From contig BJOX01000216.1 of NCBI GenBank assembly GCA_009731375.1, positions 247,050 through 311,049 on the forward strand: 64,000 nt of DNA. The letters run 5' to 3'. The stretch's first letter is position 1, and each line of letters starts with the position of its first letter. Both the position numbers and the translations under genes were made by a program. Under the pieces are notes generated by a model, which saw only the letters and a list, made by a program, of their open reading frames with translations, ran no database searches and was not told the origin of the DNA. Positions 17,651-30,448 of this stretch are shown here, in pieces. The DNA is from Paulinella micropora (Eukaryota > Cercozoa > Imbricatea > Euglyphida).

Positions 17651-18358
17651 CACACATCCCGCCTAAGTCGTGGAAGGTCACTAGGAAGTCATCAGCAGCC
17701 GCTAGCGCTTTAGGTGTGAACCTCGTTCAGTCTGATAAGGTATCCAGGGGAGGGATGTATCTCGCCCAGCTCGATAGTGTTTGATGAGTTCAGTGTGCCC
17801 GTGATCACCAACATCGAAAAGATGATAACAAGGAAACCTTTAATCGGGTTCGCTGACTCGGACTTTGCGGGTGATAGGTTATCCCGTAAGTCTCGGTCTG
17901 GATTTATCTTTTTCTTCAATGGTGTCCCCGTTGCTTGGTTCTCTAAGTTACAGCCGGTGATAGCTCAATCTACTCTTGAGGCAGAGACCGTTTCAGCCAA
18001 CGAAGCGGTGAGGGAGCTCTTAGCCATCAGGCAAACCTTGAGGGATATGGGCATTTCCCTCAATGTGCCTACCACCCTATACGAGGACAACGAAGGAGCT
18101 ATGTTTTTGTCGGAACGGGGGCTCGGAGAATTGCGCACCAAACACATTGATGTACGGTATCATTTCCTTGCGAAACTCGCAAAAGACCGGGTAGTTATTT
18201 TAGCTCGCGTATCGTCTGAGAATAATGTCGCGGACATTTTTACCAAGATTAATTTCACGCACGATAAGTTTAATCACTTAGCGGACAAAGTCTCGGTAAG
18301 GTTGGACGAACCCAGTTTAAAAAGGTTGGGTATCGTTTTCTCGCAATTCGCGAAATGA
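17651..18358 (+). pseudogene. Ty1/copia RT end and RNase H relic
   Basis: Upstream text (HIPPKSWKVTRKS) matches a copia pre-RT linker. From 17777 the frame is a copia RNase H: FADSDFAGDRLSRKSRSGFI, then STLEAETVSANEAVRELLAIR, YEDNEGAMFLSE and the C-terminal RTKHIDVRYHFLAKL with NNVADIFTK. Most of the RT itself is missing, so this is a deleted copy. RNase H residues look intact. Confidence 0.8.
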
Positions 18359-18659
18359 TAAAGGAATTTACTTATATTCGTATTTTATGTGCAATATTAA
18401 GCGTATATCCGTATAGATATAATTTTTCGCATATATTATTTACAGGGGCAGATGTTGTAGGTATACGCTGGGGAGGCCAACCGATCATTTCAGACCCCCC
18501 CGCCCTGAACACGAATAGTGATGCGGTTCCAGAGGTTGATCGCGCTCTCGCTTGACGTTTACGCGGATCTGAGACATGACCGCGCTCTTGCCCGGGGCCC
18601 GCGCATCTGCAACCTCTTTTTATTTATAATTGTGACCATAATTGGTCTGTTACTATTAT

Positions 18660-19682
18660 TATTATTATTATATTACATGTAACCTTTCAAAAGAGACCAA
18701 GTTGGAGGCCGGTCTGTACGGAGTCTTTAGGAATTGGTTAGATGAGACGCAGGTTATTCTCATAGAGGCCCTAACGGTGGAGAAACAAGCAGTCGCTAAA
18801 GTTGAGAGATCCCACCAGACCAATGGAGGTCCGGCTAGAGCTCTTCTTAGTGATGCCGAGTTTCCTCCGTCTTTCTGGACCGAAATGGAGAAGAACGCTA
18901 CGTACATCAACAATCTCCTCCCTATTTCCCAAGGACCCTTTCGTGGTAAATCCCCTTACGAGATAATCCATAAGATTAAACCTTATCTATATCATTTCCG
19001 ACCTCTGGGGTGTGCTGCTGTGATGAAGGTTAAGGCTCGTAGGGGTAAGGGGGAGAGGGGGAGGAAAGTGATGTTCCTAGGTTACGAACGGAATACCGGG
19101 TATTATAGGGTCTACGATCCTGTAGATCGTACAATACACGGTAACTTATAATGCACGGGATGTGGTGTTTGACGTATGGAGGTTGGGGAAGAAAGAGGCA
19201 ACCAAGTCATTCGGGGAGACCCCAGGGAGAAAAATAAGCTCTTCTCCGTAGGATGGAGTGCCGAACCCAAACCCAACTTTGAGTCAACCACCAACTCCCA
19301 CACATCAACTGAAACCACGGAACCTGGCCCCTCTCCGAAGGGTAGCAGTCTCATTGACGACCCCCCGGCATCAGGACTCGGACCTGTAGCAGGGGGAGTA
19401 GTTCATGAGGTCACTACTACTGGTATATCTAATGTAACGCATCCCGCCCCTCAATCTTCAGATAAGGTTACGAAAAGTAGTTCTGATAGCGAGGACTCCG
19501 GTCCTGGCTATGAGGACTTACCAACCCTTGAACGCCCAAGCCCTAGGGCTAGTTCTGATTCGAGTAGCCGCCAAAAAGATGAAGGGGATTCAACGCGTAA
19601 AGCAATAGGTAAGAGGGGGAAGAAGACCAAAGTCAGGGTAATATTAGCAGGGAAACAGGTCAGAGTTCTGGCACGGATGTAA
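18660..19682 (+). pseudogene. Ty1/copia integrase C-terminal part and linker relic
   Basis: VERSHQTNGGPARALLSDAE, FWTEMEKNATYINNLLP and GKSPYEIIHKIKPYLYHFRPLGC are the standard copia integrase end. The following YERNTGYYRVYDPVDRTI is the post-integrase domain. A frame change near 19150 leads into a Ser/Pro/Thr-rich linker (19176-19682) typical between integrase and RT. The catalytic core is absent upstream. Because an RNase H end lies just before it, two different deleted copies are joined here. Confidence 0.75.
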
Positions 19683-20536
19683 GGGGGAGAATGGGCTATA
19701 CAAACTTATGGCGATCAGTGGGAAGCTCCTGAACGTAAAGGTGTTACGCTCCAACCTTCCGCCCCGGTCGTAAGGAAATCTAAACGTTTCCCCGCACATG
19801 ATGTTGCTTTTGATGACAGGGTAACTGATAAGATGTGGGATAAGGAGATTATTAAATATGCTTATGTCATTTGTTGATTGGTTGACCTCATCGTACGAGC
19901 CACTGAGACAGATTATATGTTTCATCTTTCAGTCTTTATCATACTTGGAAATCCATATTTCACTTGTGTTGTAAATGTTGATTTTAGGGGGTGCGTCACG
20001 TCTGGCATAGGTCATAATTATTAATATCCCTTTATATAGTCCTTGCATCAGATATGTCTAATCATATCGTCGTTAGATCATATATTAGACAGGCGGAGGC
20101 TAGGCTAAAAATGATAGGAGTTGCACAATCTGATTGGATTGGATTAGGTAGGACCATTACCATTGTGGTTTTTAGTCAGTACGGCACACATTCATACTAA
20201 TAGCCACTACTCACCGGTAATAATACTTAATACCTAATTTCTCTGGTGAGAGAAATTTCAGAGTGTAGTTCAGCGAGGACACGTCACTAAGTAACTACAG
20301 TCATTGCCTTAAGATAATTTATTACCTCTATTTATCACTGTAATAACTAGGGCTCACAGTCGTAGATTCTGGTAATACATTTCCTACCACATTTCAGAAT
20401 TGCTCAGTGACGTCACTATTTCTCTGTTCAGAATTCCTTTCGCACTGTACCAGCCAAAGTGCATTCTCAGTAAAGATGAGTCTACTACGTTCGAACAGTT
20501 GTTAATAAGCGCCGGAACTTAACCGTTCCTTCCCTA
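19683..20536. other. No gene seen
   Basis: AT-rich DNA with short fragments of the preceding linker frame to about 19800. No open frame of note, tRNA or repeat that I can support; an LTR remnant is possible from its position between opposing copia relics. Confidence 0.4.
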
Positions 20537-21738
20537 CTAACATCTGAGCAAACCAGAGGACGCACCCGACAACCCGTCCTTGACGCTCACGGTTTGGTTG
20601 CCCATAAGGTTGACTGAAATGGGGTCACTCCGTGTTCCAGTACCAGATGGAGCTTTAGATGAAGGGGAACGGAAACCACCCCCCGACGTATAAAGCTTTT
20701 TCATCTTTAACTTGGATTCCTCTGTCTGAGCTATCTTTTCTATCACTTTCACAAACGACCCCTAACCAGGTCGTTCCTCCGGAAGGAGGCTGGTGACCTT
20801 CTTACGATAAGTGTCGAATTCAGTCAAGTGCTCAATCTTTTTCATAACCATCTCTGTCTTTACAAGTTCAGGATACGGAACCCTCATGACTGTTTCCTGA
20901 TCTGCTATGTTACTATGAAAGACAGTAAGCCAAGATCTCACATCTTGAACCCTCTCAGGATAAGAACAGTCAAGAAAATCTTGACGTTCTTTCCACTTAA
21001 CGAGATCAATCCGCCATATCGCTTCCTCAACGCCATGAAACACTCGACCCCGTCGGTACCAGCAGTTCTGATGACCGACATCGCTTCCTTGTCATTGTTA
21101 CACGACTGAATTAAGAGAGCAAATATGAATCGATTATGCTTCATCTTTCTTCTTTCCTCTACCTTCTGATAGTATCTGTCTGTTGATAAAGATGCGAAGA
21201 TGGGTTTGGTCTAGATTCAACAGTTAGAATAGGGATCCCAGCAGACCCTTTATGTTCAGCAGTTGTTGAGGTAGAAGAGGTGTCAGGTTGAGCAGAACTA
21301 GAAGAAGAACTGTCTCAAGTTTCTGTTCAACTCTTGTTGGCAGATGAGGTGGCACAAGGGGAAAAGCTGCTGCGTTCCTTTTTTACGAAAACACGTCTTT
21401 TCTTCTCTCCCTGATCCTGATGTTCAACCTCACTTTCTGTGTTAGGAGATAGAAATGGTTCAATGAGTGGTGCGTCAGGGTGGTCGAAAGAACTTGCCTG
21501 TTTTGCCTGCAAATACAAAGGGTGTTTCCTGTGGGGTGGTAGCTCGCCTATCCACATTGGGTCATGGATAGCCAAGGCAGCTAGAAATTCGTACTCCCAG
21601 TCGTCTCAGTCCGGATCTCTACTGTTAAATGGTGGAGGATCCACCTTAAACCCTTTGTGTAACGACGTCCCGAACATGGATAAGCCATGTTCTTGGACCA
21701 AAGTGCGGAAGATAGGATTTAACCTCAACCATAAATAA
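20537..21738 (-). pseudogene. Copia gag relic, minus strand
   Basis: Reading down the minus strand from 21738: FKVDPPPFNSRDPD, a TGA, then DDWEYEFLAALAIHDPMW, which looks like the start of a gag core. Then a frame with WELD-like acidic/basic linker, and CNNDKEAMSVIRTAGTDGVE with FMALRKRYGG (gag helices), and after another frame change SYPERVQDVRSWLTVFHSN. A final fragment ends at 20537. At least one nonsense codon and one frameshift mark it as dead. Confidence 0.55.
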
Positions 21739-23082
21739 ATTCCTACAGTTAAGTAGAAACGGGGGAATTACTACATTATTAGGGATGAAGTAGGTTGGTG
21801 TGTCTGTACTATGCTATCTAGCCACAAGACACGTTTGAGGTGGGTGCCTTCAGCCTGCCCACGAAATGATGTCGACTGCCTGCAGCTGCTGCACGTCGAT
21901 CCTTGCATTTTTCTGTTGAAGGCCTAACTTGAATGCCTCTCCTTCCAGACTAAGTGTGACTGATTAAAGCTGCTGATGCAGAGCTCGCTAATCAAGGCTC
22001 GATAACCTGTTGGACTACTATTATTAATATAATAATCTATGATAGCAACTACACTCTATCAGCAGTTGATAAGTACATACGAAGTACCGAAGAATGACTG
22101 TAATAATTATACTTTACCCAACAATAACGGATGACTAAAACGATTGGTAGGTATTAATAACAGAACAATAACTGGACCCACTTAATGGGAGCAGATATAC
22201 CCACTCGGTCCAGTAAGGTGGATTGGCATTAGTTATTCTGATAGGGGATCTAACCGCGTAATCCGGTTAAATACATGGATATAATAGTTACCAAATCTAT
22301 AGTCTAACACTCCCCCTGATTATTTTAAATTAGTACAAACTGTGACATAATTAAAGATAATCCTTAAGCCTGTGGAAATATGTATTTGCATAAAAATGAT
22401 GGAAATTAAGTTAATATTATACCTATCGACCAACCACTCCCTCACCTCTCGTAGAAGTAGATACATCGGCTCTGCTAACAGGATGTCCCCTTCAGAGCTA
22501 CCATAGCGTAGTACGTGTGACTCACGTACTATAGTCCTGTAATAGCAGTGTGACGTAGGTAGTAGAGCGCTCGCACCCCTCAGTGCTATTCCTTAATCTA
22601 ACTACCTTTATACTGCCTTCCCAGAAATTTATTATTTATAACTTACTTCAAGGGGAGACTCTAACTGAATGAAATATCATATTATGATACTATCATATGC
22701 AAATATGAGTTGATCCCAGATTGATATAAATTTGAAAAATATGCACTAATAACCATAAACATAGAAGATATAATCATCATACATGATTTATATAGTTAAA
22801 TGTCGGGGAAATGTCAACCCGATTAGCATTGTCAGGAACGCATTATCTGGGTCCCTGCAAGATTGTCAAAGCATAAAACATAAAAATGAGCGTAAATTTT
22901 GCGTGAAATTCGCAATCCCGCATATACCCGTCTGCACACACCAATACAACCTCATGCAATGAGACGTGCACAGAAACGATAATGAACGCACATATTTATG
23001 ATACACATACGATAAAGCAATAAAAACAGTTATAATTACTTAATATATGACCGGGCAAATATGACTTATATGCAATATACGT
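21739..23082. other. AT-rich DNA with a possible copia LTR end
   Basis: No gene. At about 22305-22320, CTAACACTCCCCCTGATTA read on the minus strand gives a GGGGGAG polypurine tract followed by TGTTAG, as expected at the start of a 3' LTR. The DNA between this and the gag relic at 21738 may be that LTR. From 22640 to 23080 the sequence is very AT-rich and featureless. Confidence 0.4.
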
Positions 23083-23087
23083 GACAA

Positions 23088-23387
23088 GCTTTATACCAAG
23101 TTCTTTGTTTAATTAGAATTGGTATTTTATAATTCATAAGTCCGTATAATCAACCATTGTGAAACCTTAATTTTATTGATAGGACTGACGTTAGTCACGA
23201 GACTTCATTAATATCGATAAGACTGATTGCGACACTTGTAACTATCAGGTCAGGACACGCGCTTTGAGATCGCGCCTTTATTTGTACCTAAATCTGTTCT
23301 CAGTCAAACATAACAGATTTGCCTAATCTAGCAAGTCAAGAAGTGCTCCTGTTCTGAACACCGTTCTTATGAAAGTATTAATATAAA
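23088..23387 (+). repeat. Copia 5' LTR
   Basis: 300 bp, starting GCTTTATACC and ending ATTAATATAAA; matches 39972-40271 with about 13 substitutions and no indels. It does not show the usual TG...CA ends, so true ends could differ by a few bases. Confidence 0.85.
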
Positions 23388-23392
23388 GGGTT

Positions 23393-24214
23393 ATGTCCTC
23401 TTCTGCGCTAAAGGATGCTGCAACCGCTATACTGCAAGGGAAGGCGCCTGCGTTCAAGGATGGTGTGTCGGGGAGGAGCTGGCCCGGGGACGACTGGTAC
23501 GCGCAGGTTCGGGCGGATCTGGCATCGATCTAGTGTTGGGAGTATGTGAAGCCGCTGGCCGAAGTACTTGAATGCGGATCGAGGTCGAAGCAGAACTGCG
23601 GGCGGAGGTCAAGGAAGTCAAAGAGGGTGCTGCGCGGCAAAGGCGTGGAGACGTTGACAACAAGCAACAAGATCAAAAGCATGACTTGACTCCGGTTCAT
23701 CGGAGAAGGGTGCTGGCCAGAAGGGCCCAAATCTTCATGTAGATGTAGAAAGGGCTGGAGTACGGATCGGCGTCTGAACGGATCGTGCGGCACCTAGTGC
23801 GTGAAGAGCAAATGAGACCGGAGGAGTTACTGAGGATGCTCCGACAACGGTACCAGGGAAATGATGCTCATCAGAAGCAACGAAGGAACAACCTGGTGTG
23901 CGGATGGAAGTTTAATTGCAATGAAGACCTACGGGCGCAACTCAGCGACTTCGAGTCTATACGTGTTACAATGAGAATGCAGTTTATTGAGACTGCACTT
24001 GGAAAGTGCGAACAAAAAATCTATGGAAGTCGTTCTTAGACGCTCAAGTGGCTACGCTTTCTACTACGTGGGATGAGTTCAAGCAATTATTTGAGCGGCG
24101 AGTGATTGAGAATGAGGCCATGTCAAGGGAGAAAAGAGCGTTAGGCACAGCGATGGTGGCTACTCAACAACAAAGGGCGAAGGAAGCACCGGCGAAGGAA
24201 GGAAGGAAGCTAGA
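23393..24214 (+). pseudogene. Copia gag, first part, degenerate
   Basis: An ATG lies 5 bp after the LTR and opens MSSSALKDAATAILQG, then FKDGVSGRSWPGDDWYAQVR, a gag N-terminus that is cut by a TAG at 23531. Later frames carry EELLRMLRQRYQGNDAHQKQ and WDEFKQLFERRVIENEAMS, again gag core helices, with a frame change near 24010-24040. The frame then runs into the TIR transposon. Gag resumes at 35197 with the zinc knuckle. Confidence 0.65.
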
Positions 24215-24251
24215 ATGGGACGATTAGCTCTAAGCTCTGTCATCGTTCACG
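24215..24251 (+). repeat. Left terminal inverted repeat
   Basis: Begins ATGGGACGATTAGCTC; exact reverse complement of 35160-35196. Subterminal CCGTGAAGTTCACGG follows at about 24270. Confidence 0.85.
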
Positions 24252-24899
24252 AGGCAGTCTTCTGTCCGTGAAGTTCACGGCTAGTCCAGTGTTCACGGTA
24301 GCGTTAACATACCCGTGAACTATATCTGATATTGATAAATTATATTAATAACTTCTAGTAGAAATTAATTTACACAGGAAACAAAATATTAATAATAGTT
24401 CATATAATATTTGTATGAATAGATGAAACAAGTTTGAACTTAAAAAAATTGATGAAGCTTCATCGAGCGCAGAGATACGCAAACACTGTGTTAATAAAAT
24501 ACTTACCACTCGTAGAGTCTGAGTGTGAAGCAGAAGAGATAGAATGGAAGAGTTATTAAAGAGATACAAAGGTGGAACACAAAATGAAGCGTAAAAAAAG
24601 GAAGGAAGAAGAGACACTATTATTCTCAAATCAACAGTGGCAGTGGTGTAATTGATTACAACTCAGACTAATATTACTTTTAGTGCCAGCAGATCGGAAC
24701 TATAAAGGAACTCATAATTCATGATTGATTTTTTTTTGAAATCGTGATCAATATTGCATATTAATATTATGATCGTCACAGCCAAGGTTTCAATGAATTT
24801 TCGTAATGAAATTGAAAAAGCCCGTGCCACCCACATTTGTGGGTGGGCCAAGGCAAAGACTAGCGCCAAAATGTGGACGGATACTGACGACACCATTCT
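24252..24899. other. TIR transposon left subterminal region
   Basis: Several GTTCACGG/CCGTGAAC boxes to about 24320, then AT-rich DNA without a supported gene; the 3' untranslated end of the minus-strand transposase gene may lie here. Confidence 0.4.
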
Positions 24900-27379
24900 T
24901 CACAGCTCAAAGAAAAAAAATCGACTTCTGATTCCTTCCAAAGTTTTCACTTCGAACGAAAGCGGAAGTTCAAGTGCTGTGGGAACGCGGTCGAGCTTGA
25001 TGGGGCAAGCACGCGAGCACCTTTCCTTGATGGCTGCGATAAGTTCATCGACAGTGTGCCACGCTTTGTCTTCATTAAAAGCCACGGCATTCAACACATG
25101 ATGGATAACAGCCGCATGGCCATCACATAGAGAGCTTCCGTGATAAGAGGCGAAAAAAAACCATCGTAGCCTGATAAGATTATACTTTGCTTTCAAAGTA
25201 CCTACGAGTAAGAGGGGTAGCGCATGAATCAAGACTCAAGCTTGGGAAAGAAAAGGCATGCACACAAATTATACGTATGATGATACTTACTGAAAAATGC
25301 GATGGTCGATGAAATCTTGAAGTGGTTGGGCCCGCCATCCGAAAAAATGTCTACGCCTCGCAAAGTGGAGTTTGCCTTCTCCGCAACGATCTTCTGGATC
25401 CTTTCAAACGCCTTCAGGAAAGCTTCGTGGACATACGCGAAATTATTTTTTACTTCCTCACTACCTTCGCAAACTACATCTATATACTCCCACTCCACAC
25501 ACTGAGCAGTCACGTTCCAGTAAAAACAAACAAACACCAGGTCGATTGCTCTGTTCTCATTACCCATGGCAAATTTCGTAAAATCAATAATGAGCACAAC
25601 CTTTCCTNNNNNNNNNNGCCTTTTCTCCCCCGCTCTTTAGCTCTCTCCTTAGTTTAGGCAACAAAGAAGAATGTGATTTTTTCACCATCGTATGAAGTGC
25701 AAACTGGTCGACCCTCTTGGCTAATTTCTTGAGTTCCTTTGCTTCTGGCTCAGACAAATTTGGTTTCTTTTGAAGCTTTGAAAAAGAAGCTAGGACCTTA
25801 TCCGCTTCTCTGCAATGCGGGCACCTGGGCCAATATGACGCGCCATGAGCAACGCACCAAAATTGTTTGTCGATTGCATGAAGGAACTCGTCAGGCCCTG
25901 GTGGACGGATAGACTTGGCCTCCCTGACTACTGACAGGGCATTACGATGAAGTTGTGGCAGCGTATGCCCGCGACCGAAAAGGCACTGCAATACACCAAG
26001 GCTGAAATTGTCATACCACTTCTTGCGATAAGGAACTGGCGGGCGTTTTGTTAGCCAAAGAGTAACCATTACCCTTGAAGTGTCAAAAATTTCCTTTGTG
26101 TATAGAATGGCATGGTATATCCTAAGATTATTAGTCAAACGCTTGGGTAATCTGGAAAGAGTTCCTGCATGTGCGGCGGCTCGCAAAGAGCAGACACCAG
26201 TGCAATTGGTGCATGCATTGAAGGAGCTAGTCTCCAAGAGACAAACCGTGAACATCTTGGAAAAAGCAGCCAGTTCCTTCTCTCTGCCCAGTTCGGGTGT
26301 TAGCAGCATTGTATCTGACGAAAGCAGGCAGAATCACTATGTATATATATTGCCGAGCCAAGTTGCTTACCTTCGCTTTGCGCAGGCGTTGAAGATTCAT
26401 TCACGCTCTGGGCAGGTACCTTCGATGTTTGACGAATCTAATTCACAAAATGTATCATGCAATATGATGTTGGGTGAAAGAGAGGAAGTTTGAATTCGAA
26501 CAATGGTCAGAGCAGAAGTACCAGAGGGCATGTTACGTTCCGCTGATGAACACTATGACATTTGCTGCATTGAGGAGGGCATTTGTGAGCACCTCGCGCG
26601 CCCGGCTTGCGATGGGCTGTAATACTATCGTCAGTCATGACAACACCACACCTGAAAAATAATTCAGATAAAATTGATCAAGGCTTCGCAGTCTGAGAAA
26701 AAAACTTACTTTGAGCACTCCGTCACTTTCAGAGTCTTTTGCTTCTTCCTTTGTGCCTGCCGTTCATCTGTTGTTTCTCCATCCACACTCTCTGCGACTT
26801 GAACTTATCGTGAGTAAGCATGTTGTAGTCGTGAGCCTGCTTAAGTTCCTGCTGCCCGCGTTTATGATTGCGTTTAGATTGAGTAAAGTGAGTTGGAACC
26901 GCAGCAGAAGGAGTCGAGTCTAGAATTGAAAGCGCAGAGCGATTATACAACTGTCTGTCAATCTCAGGAAGAGCATCGTTAGCATATGACAGCTTAAAGT
27001 CAACCCATGTCCAGAATCTAGATTTTCTCAAGCGAAAAGACTCGCCAGAAAGAATCGTAACTCCGGAAGGAGGTGGGCAGTGTAGGCGTAAGAAATTCAA
27101 AAAACCGAAATATTCGTACGAGGTGTGGGAGCGCGAGAGCGAGAGCGGTGCAGATGTTCTGCACAACTTCTCCAAGTGTTCATATTTTTTCCCACGAGCA
27201 AGTCGAACCTCTGACTGAGACACGTTGGCAAAGGAAGCAAGAAAGTCAGTAGAAATATGCTTGTGTCCAGACATAGCAAGAGCCAGAAGTGGCGCTCGCA
27301 TGCTTGAGCCATGAGGAGCCAAACTAAGTAGAAAATCTCTGAAGTTCAGAGCAACATTTGCCAAAGCCTCCAAATCCAA
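24900..27379 (-). pseudogene. Transposase-like gene (DDE-type candidate), fragmented or spliced
   Basis: Reading down from 27379: a helical N-terminal segment (to 26729); a Cys/His-rich part around CTNCTGVC and CPHC with HGASYWP; a segment starting MLIIDFTKF (25597); then VDIFSDGGPNHFK and, in another frame, WFFFASYHGSSLCDGHAA. The pattern D...SDGGPxHFK...YHG..xCDG recurs in transposon-borne protein families of protists and animals and may carry the DDE acids. Frames change several times; some changes may be introns, and a 10-N gap (25608-25617) lies inside. Family name not given because I cannot place it. Confidence 0.5.
25608..25617. other. Assembly gap (10 N)
   Basis: Lies within the transposase-like gene. 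The true size is unknown. Confidence 0.9.
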
Positions 27380-27480
27380 CTTAGGATCCTCATCCAGCTC
27401 GAAGGCGATGCGGGCAGGAACAGTAATGTTTCGTGATACTACGGGAATCTAAAAAGAAAGAAAAACAAAATTTAACAGAA

Positions 27481-27743
27481 AAATCACACACACACATGTA
27501 TATGTATATATAATATTATATATATAATATTATACATATATACATATATATACATATATTTGCATTTATTATTATTATTATATATGCATATATACTACTA
27601 TTACTACTACTACTACTGCTGCTGCTATAATTTTAACAACTGTTGCTACTACTACTGCTGCTATTACTGCTGCTGCTACGTATATTACTACTATAGCTAC
27701 TACTACTACTACTACTAGAACTACTACTAGAACTACTACTAGA

Positions 27744-27788
<45 letters not shown>

Positions 27789-27864
27789 GCTAAAGCTAAT
27801 ATTGCTGCTACTACTACTACTACTGCTACTACTACTACTACCACGACTACTACTACTACGACTA

Positions 27865-27896
<32 letters not shown>

Positions 27897-27937
27897 ATCG
27901 CTGCTGCTATAACTAGTATTGCTACTACTGTTCCAGT

Positions 27938-27994
<57 letters not shown>

Positions 27995-28095
27995 AGCTGC
28001 TGCTGCTATATCTAGTATTGCTACTACAACTACTACAACTACTAATAGTATGACTACTAGTACTACTACTATAGCTACTGAAACTACTACTACTA

Positions 28096-28130
<35 letters not shown>

Positions 28131-28224
28131 TCTGCCGCCGCTATTACTACTACGTATACTATAACCTGCATTTATTATATATATATATAGTATTGCTACT
28201 ACTGTTATAACTATAGCAACACTG

Positions 28225-28293
<69 letters not shown>

Positions 28294-28311
28294 GTGCTAC
28301 TACTACTAGTG

Positions 28312-28367
<56 letters not shown>

Positions 28368-28399
28368 GCTACTGCTATGATGTTAACTAGCTAGTATTT

Positions 28400-28435
<36 letters not shown>

Positions 28436-28459
28436 TACTTCGGGTGACCACTATAGCTG

Positions 28460-28501
<42 letters not shown>

Positions 28502-28504
28502 AGT

Positions 28505-28571
<67 letters not shown>

Positions 28572-28600
28572 CACTACTACTAGGCTTTTGGTACCAGCTA
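27481..28600. repeat. TA-rich and (CTA)n trinucleotide array
   Basis: A TA dinucleotide-rich lead (27490-27590) gives way to about 1 kb of CTA repeats with scattered CTG variants. Long frames in it are poly-Val/Ala/Thr artefacts of the repeat. Confidence 0.9.
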
Positions 28601-29499
28601 CTACTAACGGTATTCGCGAGTGCACAATATCATAGTGTCTGTGTGCAAGATATGTGTTTGATATGTATGATGTATAGCAACAACAAAAACAAAAACAACA
28701 AGAACAAAAAGTGTGAAAATAATAAGTAAAAATGAAAAGGAACACAATCTGAAACGAAGCGAATGTAAAAAACAGACAATACGAAGAACAAGGAAAAGAT
28801 AGAAATGTGAATTTGCCTGCTGTGAAATGTTAACAGCATTGGATTCATCAGAAAGTTGTTTCTCGCTTGTCACACAGCCCTCTGGCTTCGAAGTTGCCAC
28901 AAGGACTGCTTCTTTGGGGTCCGCAAGGAAGGCATAACCTTCTACTAAGCCTTTGACCTATTATGAGGATTCAGTCTGGGTGTGCGAGCAAGAAGGAAAT
29001 GAGATGAGAAAGCTTCCGTGAGCATTGAAGTGGAGCTGCAGTGATGATAATTATTGCATCATCGCGATATCGATCGAGACTGAGCATCAACAGAGACGGT
29101 GGCAAATACAAATGCCTTCTTAGCTTTCACATTCAGACAGATCTGACCCTTGCCTTTCGTTCAAGCTGAGCCTTGATTGCGAGTATGCTTGAATCGTCCA
29201 TTCCGCTTCATCGTATGTCGGAAAGACCTTTGACATTTGGTGTGGTCTCATATTTTGTTGTGAAAAATTTGATGGTCGTCGTTTCTAACGGTCACCGTTC
29301 ACGTTCCGTTCACGTACCCGTGCACAATGTTATCAATTACCGTGAAATCTGTTGACAATTATCTCGAGTCCCACTCAAAATATGGAGCCAACCCAAACTC
29401 AAAATATGAAGCCTATTCTCACCCCCCCTGATGGTCACAGCTTCAAAACACAATTAAGAACATTTTCTTCTAATTACGTTTTATACATAATATGTAGAT
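28601..29499. other. Unassigned part of the TIR transposon
   Basis: No supported gene. A cluster of GTTCACG-type boxes lies at 29288-29345 (ACCGTTCACG, CCGTTCACGTA, CCGTGAAA), matching the subterminal boxes of the outer TIRs in order and spacing. Confidence 0.45.
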
Positions 29500-30220
29500 A
29501 CTGGTCATGAGGGAGGAAAGAACGCAAATGCGAGTGCGAACAAGCCTAAGGTAGGAGACGAGGTACCCGCACAGCCGGACGAGGTGCAGAAGTCAATCGA
29601 CGATGTGTCTAAAACAACTTTTTTCCACCCTTTTTTCAGGGGAAAACGAATTACGGTAATGCATTCGTTTTCTTTGGTCTAATTCTTATGCATTTAGTGT
29701 TACAGGTGTTTGGGGTGAAGGATTTATCCTTCCACATCGATGATGATGAGCACAAGACACGCACTCCACACAGCGTGTTGGTCACCAACATGACGCGCCA
29801 TGGCTGGGTAGGTATTGTACTTAAAATTGTTTAAAATGTTGTTTTTTTACTAGTCTAAGCCGTTACAGCCGTTCACAGAGCCTGTGTCATGTCTGGTGTT
29901 CAAAGGAGCAAAACAAGTTTCTGCAGGTACGTCTACGTTCGAGACTTATCATCACTAATAAATTGTTGCTGATAGGCTGGATCGTGGCGATCATCTGGTA
30001 CCAACGCAAGTTGAACCGACAGCTTGGAATCTACATGAAATGCACCGACTTTGAAGTCCTCGTCGCTACAGACGACAATGACGACTCTTTGGGAATATCC
30101 TTGAAGGACTATCATTTTTCAGCGGTGAGGGAAGATCTTCCATTGAAGCCCCTCCCTGCCGAATGGAAGCTTCTACCCAAGAAGGAGATTCTGTCTCATC
30201 TCATTGAGAAAGGTCAGTAA
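29500..30220 (+). CDS. Short-exon plus-strand gene in the TIR transposon
   Basis: Several open segments are bounded by GT and AG: one near 29708-29811 (VFGVKDLSFHIDDDEHKTRT, then NMTRHGW), one near 29856-29926 (FTEPVSCLVFKGAKQ), and one from about 29977 (WIVAIIWYQRKLNRQLGIYM, then DLPLKPLPAEWKLLPKKEIL) to the GGTCAGT at about 30212. Introns would be about 50-60 nt. The next exon may be the coiled-coil exon at 33588 across the microsatellite region. Protein family not recognised. Exact boundaries uncertain. Confidence 0.4.
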
Positions 30221-30234
30221 ACCTAGTAGTAATA

Positions 30235-30259
30235 TTGGTAGTAGTAGTAGTAGTAGTAG

Positions 30260-30330
<71 letters not shown>

Positions 30331-30448
30331 TACTATATCATATTATATTATTATATTATATTATATTATATTATATTATATTATATTACATTATATTATA
30401 TTACATTATATTATATTATATTATAATATTTATTATATTATATTATAT
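30235..30448. repeat. (TAG)n/(CTA)n and (ATATT)n simple repeats
   Basis: A short TAG run flips into CTA repeats (to about 30330), then a pentanucleotide TTATA array up to the SINE. Confidence 0.9.

Noticed and set aside
27578-28171. Long frames of Val/Ala (minus) or Thr/Leu/Tyr (other frames) in 27.6-32.9 kb
   Set aside because: Translations of CTA/TAG microsatellites; composition follows the repeat in every frame.
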